Shown here: piece by piece, positions 1-6,445 of the stretch
Position numbering within the stretch: position 1 is the first letter of the stretch
Layout of the letters: each line of letters opens with the position of its first letter
From: an uncultured Saprospiraceae bacterium
GTDB taxonomy: Bacteria; Bacteroidota; Bacteroidia; Chitinophagales; Saprospiraceae
NCBI GenBank assembly: GCA_938002705.1
Contig: CALLAG010000177.1
Location: 1 to 7,965 of the forward strand
Length of the DNA stretch: 7,965 nucleotides
Direction of reading: 5' to 3'
Made by a program: the position numbers and the translations under genes
Notes under the pieces: generated by a model
What the model was told of the DNA's origin: nothing
Database searches by the model: none
The model's input: only the letters and a program-made list of their open reading frames with translations

Positions 1-16
1 TATTATAGAGTGATTT

Positions 17-82
17 TTAGAGTAGATCACAATATTCCATACAATCGAATAAGCTTAATATATGTCTATCAGCAATACTGTA
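17..82 (-). pseudogene. C-terminal remnant of the ArsR-family gene, in frame after the stop
   Basis: Reading on in the same frame past the TAA at 83-85 gives 21 residues beginning YSIADRHILSLF and ending DCMEYCDLL, then a second TAA at 17-19. This is the expected end of an ArsR protein: the wing closes with a VYYSI-like strand, and the alpha-5 dimerisation helix follows with its D-x-H pair. The TAA sits where the first Tyr of VYYS would be, so one base change from TAT or TAC explains it. Restored, the protein would be 103 residues, the normal family length. The D-x-H in alpha-5 matches the first half of the zinc site known from SmtB and CzrA. The later positions are Cys and Leu instead of His and His/Glu, so zinc sensing cannot be assumed. 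A sequencing or assembly error remains possible. Confidence 0.72.
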
Positions 83-328
83 TTATACTTGCTTGCCCTG
101 TTTTTCTGATGTAAGAATGACATTGTCCTTCATCTTAGCAAGATGGTGAGACATCATACTGATCTCACATTCTGTCGTTATACGCTTACATAATGTACCT
201 ACGTCGAGAGGCTCTTCTGCTTCTAATAACTCAAGAACTTCCAGTCGTACGGGATGTGCTATAGTCTTGAATATTTTAGCGACAGCTTGTAGCTTTAGAC
301 TTGATAGTTGTCTATTAGAAACTTTCAT
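83..328 (-). CDS. ArsR/SmtB-family transcriptional repressor, cut short by an in-frame stop
   Basis: This encodes a small winged-helix DNA-binding repressor of the ArsR/SmtB type, 81 residues up to the first stop. Residues 11-35 form the first helices, with the family signature IFKTIAHPVRLEVLELL. Residues 53-69 are the recognition helix (CEISMMSHHLAKMKDN), and residues 70-81 start the beta-wing (ILTSEKQGKQV). ArsR proteins usually have about 95-115 residues and dimerise through a final alpha-5 helix, which is missing here. Translation past the TAA at 83-85 restores that helix in the same frame, so the gene looks interrupted by a nonsense change rather than naturally short. Cys47 and Cys54 could be ligands, but the classical alpha-3 ELCVCDL motif is absent, so the effector is unknown. 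The ATG at 328 is preferred over one at 355 because the longer form would place the promoter and operator inside the gene and adds a tail unlike the family. The family assignment is secure; whether the product is functional is doubtful. Confidence 0.82.
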   Translation of the reverse strand: MKVSNRQLSSLKLQAVAKIFKTIAHPVRLEVLELLEAEEPLDVGTLCKRITTECEISMMSHHLAKMKDNVILTSEKQGKQV

Positions 329-332
329 GACG

Positions 333-364
333 CAAATGTATGAACAATTGAACAATTATTCAAA
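333..364 (-). promoter_or_regulatory. Bacteroidota-type promoter of the ArsR-family gene
   Basis: On the minus strand TTTG (364-361) is followed after exactly 20 bp by TACATTTG (340-333). This matches the known Bacteroidota primary-sigma consensus TTTG-N19-21-TAnnTTTG at every fixed base. With the usual geometry the transcript would start around 328-330, at or next to the ATG at 328, so the mRNA should be nearly or fully leaderless. A second TACATTTG copy lies at 368-361, but no -33 box is found at the right distance upstream of it. Confidence 0.72.
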
Positions 365-367
365 TGT
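344..367. promoter_or_regulatory. Probable ArsR operator, inverted repeat inside the promoter
   Basis: The core TTGAACAATTATTCAA (348-363) is a 16-bp palindrome with one mismatched pair. With the flanking ACA (344-346) and TGT (365-367) the symmetry extends to 24 bp, 10 of 12 pairs matching. TGAACA...TTCA half-sites of this kind are typical of operators bound by ArsR/SmtB metal sensors. The site fills the spacer between the -7 and -33 boxes and overlaps the -33 box, so a bound dimer would block RNA polymerase; this suggests autorepression. GAACAATT is also present as an exact tandem pair (342-349 and 350-357), giving a second partial half-site. Binding is inferred, not shown. Confidence 0.6.
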
Positions 368-368
368 A

Positions 369-587
369 TTGTCATTTACGCCAATATACATTGTTAAATT
401 AGGAATAGCGAGGAGGCTTGATCCAGTTACTGATATTTTTATTTGGAAATAGGAACCTATGATAATTGCAAGGTATCACTCCGACCTTTCGATGGATTAT
501 TGATGTCAGAAACAATAGAACGATCACTATACAAGCCATGGTTGTAATATCAGATTTTGATTCTCTGTTTTATAAAAGCTAATGCTA
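369..587. other. Spacer between the ArsR promoter and the SNF2 gene; no convincing gene
   Basis: No tRNA, repeat or known protein was recognised here. Only short open frames occur. The longest starting with ATG is on the minus strand (539 to 399, 46 residues), beginning MACIVIVLLFLTS and therefore with a short hydrophobic stretch. It has no promoter match or ribosome-binding site that I can see, and its length is expected by chance. Short plus-strand frames ending near 580 and 545 are equally unconvincing. Confidence 0.5.
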
Positions 588-607
588 ATCATCTATGAAT
601 AGATGAT
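588..607 (-). terminator. Hairpin just after the SNF2 gene, possible terminator
   Basis: ATCATCTAT (588-596) and ATAGATGAT (599-607) are perfectly complementary around a 2-base centre, which makes an 8-bp stem with a 4-base loop. It lies 5 bases past the SNF2 stop codon (613-615), and the transcript then continues TAGCATTAGCTTTTATAAAA. The stem is AT-rich and the U-run is short and displaced, so this is a weak intrinsic terminator or an mRNA 3'-end stabiliser. Confidence 0.45.
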
Positions 608-612
608 ATGCT

Positions 613-3600
613 TTAATCAAATAGTCCCAATAGATCACTCTTGCCTAATGACTTAAATATATTCTCATCACTGACGATTATGTCTTTGGCTATTTTTTTC
701 TTTTTGACTTGTAATTCTAATATCTTCTCTTCTATTGTATCCTTACATATCATCTTATAGGCGAATATATTTTTGTCCTGACCTATACGGTGTGTACGAT
801 CTATGGCTTGAGCTTCGACAGCAGGATTCCACCATGGATCTACGATATATACATAATCTGCTTTGACAAGGTTAAGTCCTGTATTACCAGCCTTAAGACT
901 GAGTAGGAAGACTTTGACGTCATCATTGTCTTGGAACTCTTCTACTGCAGATTTTCTATCTCTTGTCTGTCCATCGAGATAAGCATATGCGATATTTCTA
1001 TCATCAAGTTCTTTTCTTATTAATGCTAGCATACTGGTAAACTGTGAGAAGACTAAGGCATTGTGATGACCAAGATCGTTCTGTAATGTATTAACCAGTG
1101 TATCTATCTTGATAGATTTGGCTTTACTTGGGCTTAGAGTCTTATGGAACAGTAATGGAGAATTACATAACTGTCGTAATCTCAGGAGACCATCGAGTAT
1201 TTTAAACTTGGATTTGCCTAAGCCATTGTCCTTTATACTTTCTTTTATATCTATAGCGATTTGGTTTTTGAGATCTTCATACATTTTTCTTTGTTCTGGG
1301 CCCATCTCACAGTAGATGATATTTTCACTTTTTGCTGGAAGATCTTTAGCGACGAGTTCTTTGGTTCTACGTAGTAAGAAGGGGTGGATTATCTTCTTAA
1401 GTTGCTCTGAAGTCTTGATGTCACCTTCTTTGTCTATAGGTGTCGAGAATCTATCTTTGAAGTGTGACTGACCACCGAATATACCAGGGTTGATAAAGCT
1501 GAACTGTGCATAGAGATCAAAGGTGTTATTCTCTATAGGCGTACCTGTCATCACGAATCTATTACTAGACCTCAATACACGCATGGCCTTATATCGCTTA
1601 GAATTTGGATTTTTGATTGCTTGCGATTCATCTAATATGATGTAATTAAAGTAGATCTCCTTAAGATATTTAATGTCAGAAGTGGCTGTATCATATGTCG
1701 TCAGTATAATATCAAATTGATTGATGTCACGGATCTCTCTGGATCTTTTAGGTCCATGATGTAGGAAGTACTGCAGATCTGGGCAGAACTTCTCGATCTC
1801 AGCGATCCAGTTAAATAATAAACTTCTGGGGACTATAACCAGCGTCACTCCTTTAGCTAGTTCCTTCTGATAGGCAAGAAGAGATATCATCTGTACCGTC
1901 TTACCTAATCCCATATCATCTGCTAAGCACCCTCCGAATCCTATCTGATCCAGTGTGCATAGCCACTGATATCCTTCCATCTGATATGGGCGGAGATCTG
2001 CTGTTACAGATTTAGGTAATTCAAAATTTTGATTGAAATTAGCTTCTTTGATTTTATCGAATTTTGTTCTAAGCTCTAAGTAGCTTTCATCTTCTGACAC
2101 TTCATCGAATAATTCTTCGACTAGACTATACTTAAAGTGATTGATCTTAAGACCATCTTTATCGTCATCACTTAGTTTGTATAAGTTTTTTATTTTTTCG
2201 AACCATTCGTCTGGGAGTATACCCATCGTTCCATCACCTAACTTGACGTACTTCTCATTATTCTTGATGGCTTCTATCCATGTCTTGTAGGATACTGTCT
2301 CCTCTCCGAAACTTAAGTCTACATCTACTTCGAACCAGTCGATGCCTGATGCAATAGTCGACGATACTTGTGCCTTGTTAGAATTAAACTTAAAGTTATT
2401 AAGTGTTTCTTGTCCGAATATTTCTACCTCGTTCTCTCTACATGATTCGTAGAAGTTAAGAAACCATGCATCTTTTATAAATGTGGATGCAGATAAGTAG
2501 AACTGGCCTGTCTCCTGATAACTCTCGGCGAATCGGTCGCTGAGTTCTATCATGTATTGTATGAAGTCTTCTTTCTCTTGCTGATTGATACTTACGAGTT
2601 GTTCTTTCTTGTCTATAGTCTGAATGATATATGACTCAGACGATAGCGTATCATATACCTCTCCATCATAACTAAGCTTAGGCGTAAATACCATGTACTC
2701 ACCAGCTTCACTCATGTATATATGTCTCTTACCGCCGACGAGTTCTTGTGATTGCTTCTGGAAGCTCTCAGGAAACTTCACATCTATAGATCCACTTATA
2801 TTAGAGAATAGATTAAGTAGATGTATACGATCTTGCTCTTTTATTATGATTGGCTTTACAGTCCAGAATGATAATAGAGCGAAGATTTGGCTGGATTCGT
2901 ACATGAAAGCTCTATGCTTTGTATCAATGCAGAATAGCGGCCACATGGTCCAGTCACTGTTAGGTTTGATTTCTATATCATCTATGTATAGCGATGTAGA
3001 GAGTAAGTAGTAGCCATCATCTTCTTTGATATCCATAGACATCTGTATTCTTTCTGGTTGGAAGAAGACTTGTCTTAAGTCAGATTTTTTTGGAACTTCA
3101 TATTCATCTATAAACTGATCCGTGATATACTGAATGTCATGCTGTAGTTGCTCTATGTTATCTTGTAATAGATTAAGAAATCCTTGCAGATTTTTTTTGG
3201 ATACTTGAGCATATTGACTGTATTCTTTAGTCAGTTTATCATACCACTCTAGTTGCTTGGTAGAGAAGTAAGTAGGTTTTTCTTCTATAGTAATACGAGA
3301 GCCCAGTTTGTTTTTAGTTTTGACAGACTTACCTTTCAGTATATATAGCCCGGGTAGGGTTTGTGCCTCGCTGTCATAGCTCCATAGATATGCATTGGCC
3401 CAGTTTTCGCTATCGACAATAGATTTCTGTTCTAATAGATTATGGAGACGATCTTGGCTTATGGACTTATTACTTACTTTCTTTTGTACAGATAATATGG
3501 CTTGTGATGGGAGCATAGCATCTTCTATTTCTATAGCATGGTAAGTTGCTCCTTTGAGCTCTATGGTGTATGCTATATCAAAGAGCTTCTTACTCATATT

Positions 3601-4338
3601 GAGCTTCTCCATGAAGTGCTGAGAGACAACACTATAATCGAGTTTTTTATTTTTTGACAATATCCTATGTACGCTATTGTCCTTAAGGACAGCATGTTGA
3701 TGCTTACATAATAATGCACTTATCTCCTCACAGGTATTACATTTTATATAGTAAGTATCCTCTTCTTGTTTGATGTGTATTATGGGGATCGTTGTATCTG
3801 ATTGGTCATAGAATTCCCACTTAGCGCCAGCTAGTTTAATTTCTAATTCAGAAGACTTAGTCAGTTCTATAGATTTGATCTCGTGTTTTATAAATGATTG
3901 GCTCCTATTTCTTGTATACAGGCTATCCCATACGATATTTTTGACATCATCATATATATGAGGCAGTTTTCTGTATTGATTAATGGGAGCTCTTTCGAGA
4001 TTCAGTTCAGGCTCTTTTTTTACAACTTCGAACTTTACTTTGCTGTTAGCGATCTTACTATCTGAAGTACTGAGTAGCATATACAGGGAAGCGACTATGT
4101 GTACACAATCGTCGGGGTCGCTATTCTCACAAGTACAACTTAGGTATGATAGAGTGTTAGTGGGATCATAAGCGACTATAGTCTCTTGATCATCGATATA
4201 GCACTTTATCAAGCGCTGCTCAGCATCATTAAGAAGTTTCAGCTCTTCTATGTCTGCGCTCAGGTACTTAGCGAGTTTAAATTTCTTAAAACTAACTTCA
4301 GTATTCAGATATTCGGATATGGTTTTAGTAAGAAACAT
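613..4338 (-). CDS. SNF2-family DNA-dependent ATPase/helicase with N-terminal SWIM zinc finger
   Basis: This is a 1241-residue Swi2/Snf2 ATPase, a DNA translocase that remodels protein-DNA or nucleic-acid complexes in the cytoplasm. A SWIM finger is visible near the N terminus (Cys68-x-Cys70-x7-Cys78-x-His80), and a second SWIM-like set follows (Cys200-x2-Cys203-x7-Cys211-x-His213). Residues 220-770 match no domain I recognise. The ATPase core occupies about 780-1220: LRPYQMEGYQWL (782-793), Walker A ADDMGLGKT (806-814), motif Ia VIVPRSLLFNW (834-844), Walker B DESQ (903-906), motif III TGTPIENN (931-938), FLLRRT (987-992), motif IV VFSQF (1096-1100), motif V GNTGLNL (1151-1157) and motif VI DRTHRIGQ with the arginine fingers (1180-1187). 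DESQ in place of DEAH/DEAQ is a common bacterial SNF2 variant. Every motif is intact, so the enzyme should be active. Its substrate is unknown. RapA-like recycling of RNA polymerase or a DNA repair role are possible; no methylase or nuclease neighbour points to a defence system. It is separated from the upstream regulator gene by 226 bp. Confidence 0.93.
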   Translation of the reverse strand: MFLTKTISEYLNTEVSFKKFKLAKYLSADIEELKLLNDAEQRLIKCYIDDQETIVAYDPTNTLSYLSCTCENSDPDDCVHIVASLYMLLSTSDSKIANSKVKFEVVKKEPELNLERAPINQYRKLPHIYDDVKNIVWDSLYTRNRSQSFIKHEIKSIELTKSSELEIKLAGAKWEFYDQSDTTIPIIHIKQEEDTYYIKCNTCEEISALLCKHQHAVLKDNSVHRILSKNKKLDYSVVSQHFMEKLNMSKKLFDIAYTIELKGATYHAIEIEDAMLPSQAILSVQKKVSNKSISQDRLHNLLEQKSIVDSENWANAYLWSYDSEAQTLPGLYILKGKSVKTKNKLGSRITIEEKPTYFSTKQLEWYDKLTKEYSQYAQVSKKNLQGFLNLLQDNIEQLQHDIQYITDQFIDEYEVPKKSDLRQVFFQPERIQMSMDIKEDDGYYLLSTSLYIDDIEIKPNSDWTMWPLFCIDTKHRAFMYESSQIFALLSFWTVKPIIIKEQDRIHLLNLFSNISGSIDVKFPESFQKQSQELVGGKRHIYMSEAGEYMVFTPKLSYDGEVYDTLSSESYIIQTIDKKEQLVSINQQEKEDFIQYMIELSDRFAESYQETGQFYLSASTFIKDAWFLNFYESCRENEVEIFGQETLNNFKFNSNKAQVSSTIASGIDWFEVDVDLSFGEETVSYKTWIEAIKNNEKYVKLGDGTMGILPDEWFEKIKNLYKLSDDDKDGLKINHFKYSLVEELFDEVSEDESYLELRTKFDKIKEANFNQNFELPKSVTADLRPYQMEGYQWLCTLDQIGFGGCLADDMGLGKTVQMISLLAYQKELAKGVTLVIVPRSLLFNWIAEIEKFCPDLQYFLHHGPKRSREIRDINQFDIILTTYDTATSDIKYLKEIYFNYIILDESQAIKNPNSKRYKAMRVLRSSNRFVMTGTPIENNTFDLYAQFSFINPGIFGGQSHFKDRFSTPIDKEGDIKTSEQLKKIIHPFLLRRTKELVAKDLPAKSENIIYCEMGPEQRKMYEDLKNQIAIDIKESIKDNGLGKSKFKILDGLLRLRQLCNSPLLFHKTLSPSKAKSIKIDTLVNTLQNDLGHHNALVFSQFTSMLALIRKELDDRNIAYAYLDGQTRDRKSAVEEFQDNDDVKVFLLSLKAGNTGLNLVKADYVYIVDPWWNPAVEAQAIDRTHRIGQDKNIFAYKMICKDTIEEKILELQVKKKKIAKDIIVSDENIFKSLGKSDLLGLFD

Positions 4339-4564
4339 GCAGTATTTTAGGTAAGCTTTGGATGTTGTACAGCCCGCGAAGTTCTTAATAATTAATGGGA
4401 TTTGCTGAAGGATTTTTTTGATTCAGCATTATATCATTTAATAACGACCAAAAGTGTTATAAATAAGATGTTTTTTTAAAACCTAATTATAATCTTACTC
4501 AAAAGATGTATATGGAATTATTGTCATAACGAACTGATTATGAGTCTATAAGGGTAATTTGCTA
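4339..4564. other. AT-rich spacer upstream of the SNF2 gene
   Basis: This gap separates the LytTR regulator stop codon from the SNF2 start. It contains the inverted repeat at 4403-4428 and several A/T runs. No full Bacteroidota promoter match was found on the minus strand. ATCTTTTG (4507-4500) is a poor -7 candidate without a -33 box. The SNF2 promoter presumably lies here but is not identified. Confidence 0.4.
4403..4428. repeat. Inverted repeat in the SNF2 upstream region
   Basis: TGCTGAA (4403-4409) and TTCAGCA (4422-4428) are perfect complements separated by a 12-base loop that contains a run of seven T on the plus strand. In the minus-strand transcript it would form a hairpin 65-90 bases before the SNF2 start. 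No U-tract follows the stem in that direction, so it is not a standard terminator. It could be a leader hairpin, a protein-binding site, or chance. Confidence 0.35.
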
Positions 4565-5242
4565 TCAGAGTAGTCGCTGGATGTCGTCCTTGTATGCTCT
4601 ACCTATGGGTATCGTAAGACTATCATGTAAGATCACGTGAGAGCTTCTTATTATTTGGATATGGTCTTTATTGATAATATAGGACTTATGTACACGTACC
4701 ATCTTATCCCCAAAGTAATCAACCCAGTGCTTCAGAGGCTCTGATGACAGGAGCTTCTTGTCACCTAAGTTAAATTCTGTATAATCGCCATCAGCTTTAA
4801 TGCATAGTATCTCATCTATGTGGACTTTAATATGTTCATAGCCAGATTTTATAAACATATATTGCGATTCTGATCTTTCAGAACTTAATGATTGCATGCG
4901 TATATTAACCTTGTCTATAGCTTGTATAAATCTACCAAATGAGAAAGGCTTCAGTAAGTAATCAACTACATTGAGATCATAACTCTCAAGTGCAAAATCT
5001 GAAAATGCTGTAGTAAGAATAACTTTAGGTGGCATCGTAAGCGTCTTCAGAAAGTCGATGCCAGAAAGCTTAGGAAGGTGAATGTCTAAGAATAAGAGAT
5101 CTACCTCGCCACTATTGATGACATCTGTGCTTTCGAGTGCATTGCCATAGACACCTACAAGGTGCAACGAGCCATAATCCTCGATATACTTTCTGAGAAT
5201 ACGTTGTGCTGGTGGCTGATCTTCTATGATGATGCAGTTCAT
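4565..5242 (-). CDS. LytTR-family response regulator
   Basis: This is a 225-residue two-component response regulator that binds DNA when phosphorylated. The receiver domain (1-120) has the acidic pair Glu7-Asp8, the phosphate-accepting Asp53 in FLDIHLPKLSG, the switch Thr77 in ILTTAF, and Lys98 in YLLKPF. The LytTR DNA-binding domain follows at about 128-225, with the typical MFIKSGYEHIKVHIDEILCI, DGDYTEF and RVHKSYIIN stretches. All key receiver residues are present. The ATG at 5242 overlaps the upstream kinase stop by ATGA, so the two genes are translationally coupled and the kinase is the obvious partner. Its DNA target is not known; LytTR proteins usually bind paired direct repeats of about 9 bp, and I found no convincing pair in this window. 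Length and domain order are normal for the AlgR/LytR class. Confidence 0.95.
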   Translation of the reverse strand: MNCIIIEDQPPAQRILRKYIEDYGSLHLVGVYGNALESTDVINSGEVDLLFLDIHLPKLSGIDFLKTLTMPPKVILTTAFSDFALESYDLNVVDYLLKPFSFGRFIQAIDKVNIRMQSLSSERSESQYMFIKSGYEHIKVHIDEILCIKADGDYTEFNLGDKKLLSSEPLKHWVDYFGDKMVRVHKSYIINKDHIQIIRSSHVILHDSLTIPIGRAYKDDIQRLL

Positions 5243-6246
5243 AACTTATCTCTTAGATTGATACTTAGATTGACTTCATATTGTGTGCCATCAGAAGTGA
5301 TCTTAAGGTCATGTCTGTCTGGATATAATAAGTCAAGACGCTTCTGAACATTAGCTAATCCTATGCCCTTATCTAACTTCTCTGTATTACTGAGAATCTG
5401 ATAATTATTAGAACATCGGAAGTGTAGTTGTCCATTGTCACTACAATCTATCTCGATATTTATATTAATCTTATCTGACTGGCTACTCTGACTATGCTTG
5501 AAAGCATTCTCTATGAATACGATTAATATAAGAGGTGCAATGTCATATGATCCACTGATAGAATTAATCTTGAGACTTACCTCTCCTCTATCTTCTATTT
5601 GTAACTCATTTAGATTGACAAAATTACCTATCTGACTCAGCTCCTTAGAGAGTGGGACATATTTTTCCTTGCATTCATACAACATATAACGTAATAATCC
5701 TGATAACTCCAGTATGATATCTGGCGTCTTGCTTGATCCCTCTAATGCATATGCATATAGATTGTTAAGATTGTTGAATAAAAAATGAGGGTTAATCTGT
5801 GATTTTAAAAATTGCAATTCACTTTCCCTGACGACATGTTCTAGTCGTTCTACTTCTTTGTTCTTAGTTATGGCATCCCATCCCAGCTTGATACCTGTCA
5901 GTATAGAGACTATAGGAATTATAGACTTAAATGCCCATAGAATCTGTACGGACTCGGATCTTGGTCCTGGAAAGAAAATCTTTTCTAGAACAAATTCTTC
6001 TATAAGTCCTGCTATTAATATGAAAAGAAATACAACTATTAGAAATAGAACGGTGTTCTTCTTTTTGTAAAAATAGGGTATAGCAATGTAATTTATAAAT
6101 CCAGCAGCTATTGCGAAATTAATAAAGTAAGCATATCTGTAAGGTTGTATAGCATCTGCATTCCGATCAAGAGCATAGAATACGAACACTATAATGTGTA
6201 CGATAATCTGAAAAAGAATTTCTTTATAATGAGAAGAATTTTTCAT
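5239..6246 (-). CDS. Membrane sensor histidine kinase, LytS/YehU type
   Basis: This is a 335-residue inner-membrane sensor kinase. About four hydrophobic segments (roughly residues 10-26, 39-58, 65-83 and 105-122) form the sensor part, with no sizeable extracytoplasmic domain. A short linker helix (127-148) leads to the phosphoacceptor block QINPHFLFNNLNNLYAY, with His154 as the predicted phosphorylation site. The ATPase part shows the N-box IENAFKH (Glu246, Asn247) and a single glycine motif GIGLANVQKRL (294-304). This minimal pattern is what the His_kinase/HATPase_c kinases paired with LytTR regulators show. The gene precedes and overlaps its regulator by 4 bases (ATGA), so both proteins are probably made from one mRNA. 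With its small intramembrane sensor the signal cannot be predicted. The start at 6246 leaves a normal positively charged N terminus (MKNSSHYKE) before the first helix. No clear promoter was found upstream. Confidence 0.95.
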   Translation of the reverse strand: MKNSSHYKEILFQIIVHIIVFVFYALDRNADAIQPYRYAYFINFAIAAGFINYIAIPYFYKKKNTVLFLIVVFLFILIAGLIEEFVLEKIFFPGPRSESVQILWAFKSIIPIVSILTGIKLGWDAITKNKEVERLEHVVRESELQFLKSQINPHFLFNNLNNLYAYALEGSSKTPDIILELSGLLRYMLYECKEKYVPLSKELSQIGNFVNLNELQIEDRGEVSLKINSISGSYDIAPLILIVFIENAFKHSQSSQSDKININIEIDCSDNGQLHFRCSNNYQILSNTEKLDKGIGLANVQKRLDLLYPDRHDLKITSDGTQYEVNLSINLRDKL

Positions 6247-6314
6247 ACCCTACAAAGAAAGTAAACACTGAGCATATATGTAGATTCTATCGGTGAACGA
6301 ACGAATAGATATGT

Positions 6315-6360
6315 CAAACAACCAAAAAGATAGGATTTGGTACGGAGATTTGCTGTTTGG
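6315..6360. repeat. Imperfect inverted repeats in the divergent kinase/receptor spacer
   Basis: CAAACAACCAAA (6315-6326) is complementary, with one gap, to TTTGCTGTTTG (6349-6359). An inner CCAAA (6322-6326) also pairs with TTTGG (6336-6340). These arms lie mid-way in the 199-bp spacer between two divergent start codons, where a shared operator could act on both. The symmetry is imperfect and short, so chance is a real alternative. Confidence 0.25.
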
Positions 6361-6413
6361 CTGATACATATTGTCGTTGACAGATTTAATTAGCTAAGAC
6401 TGCAGATATACTA

Positions 6414-6421
6414 CATATTTG
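6414..6421 (+). promoter_or_regulatory. Possible -7 element for the TonB-dependent receptor gene
   Basis: CATATTTG differs by one base from the Bacteroidota TAnnTTTG element and would give a leader of about 20 bases before the ATG at 6446. No TTTG or TTG lies 19-21 bp upstream of it; the nearest TTG (6377-6379) is too far away. It is a weak candidate only. Confidence 0.22.
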
Positions 6422-6445
6422 CAACATATAAAAAATGATAAGAGC

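Larger units (their letters stand above)
6247..6445. other. Divergent intergenic region between the kinase and the TonB-dependent receptor
   Basis: This spacer must carry promoters for both directions. It holds the imperfect inverted repeats at 6315-6360, a CATATATG palindrome (6273-6280), a short GAAC-GAAC-GAA run (6295-6305) and the weak -7 candidate at 6414. No minus-strand promoter matching the consensus was found; TATCTTTTTG (6332-6323) is close but has one base too many and lacks a -33 box. Confidence 0.5.

Noticed and set aside
329..355. An upstream ATG at 355 that would add nine residues to the ArsR protein
   Set aside because: The extension would cover the -7 box and half of the operator, and it is unlike ArsR N termini.
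464..580. Short plus-strand open frames in the spacer (for example MSETIERSLYKPWL from 503 and a frame ending at 580)
   Set aside because: Fewer than 40 codons, no conserved motif and no start signal; expected by chance.
1109..4171. Plus-strand frames of 60-105 codons inside the SNF2 gene
   Set aside because: They are antisense to intact SNF2 coding sequence and have no recognisable domains.
613..4338. The SNF2 ATPase as part of a defence system such as DISARM
   Set aside because: No methylase, nuclease or other defence partner lies within the window; the neighbours are a two-component system and an ArsR gene.
6247..6445. LytTR-type paired direct repeats in the divergent spacer
   Set aside because: Several AAC/GTT words were tested against the known LytTR pattern, and none form a pair with the right bases and spacing.
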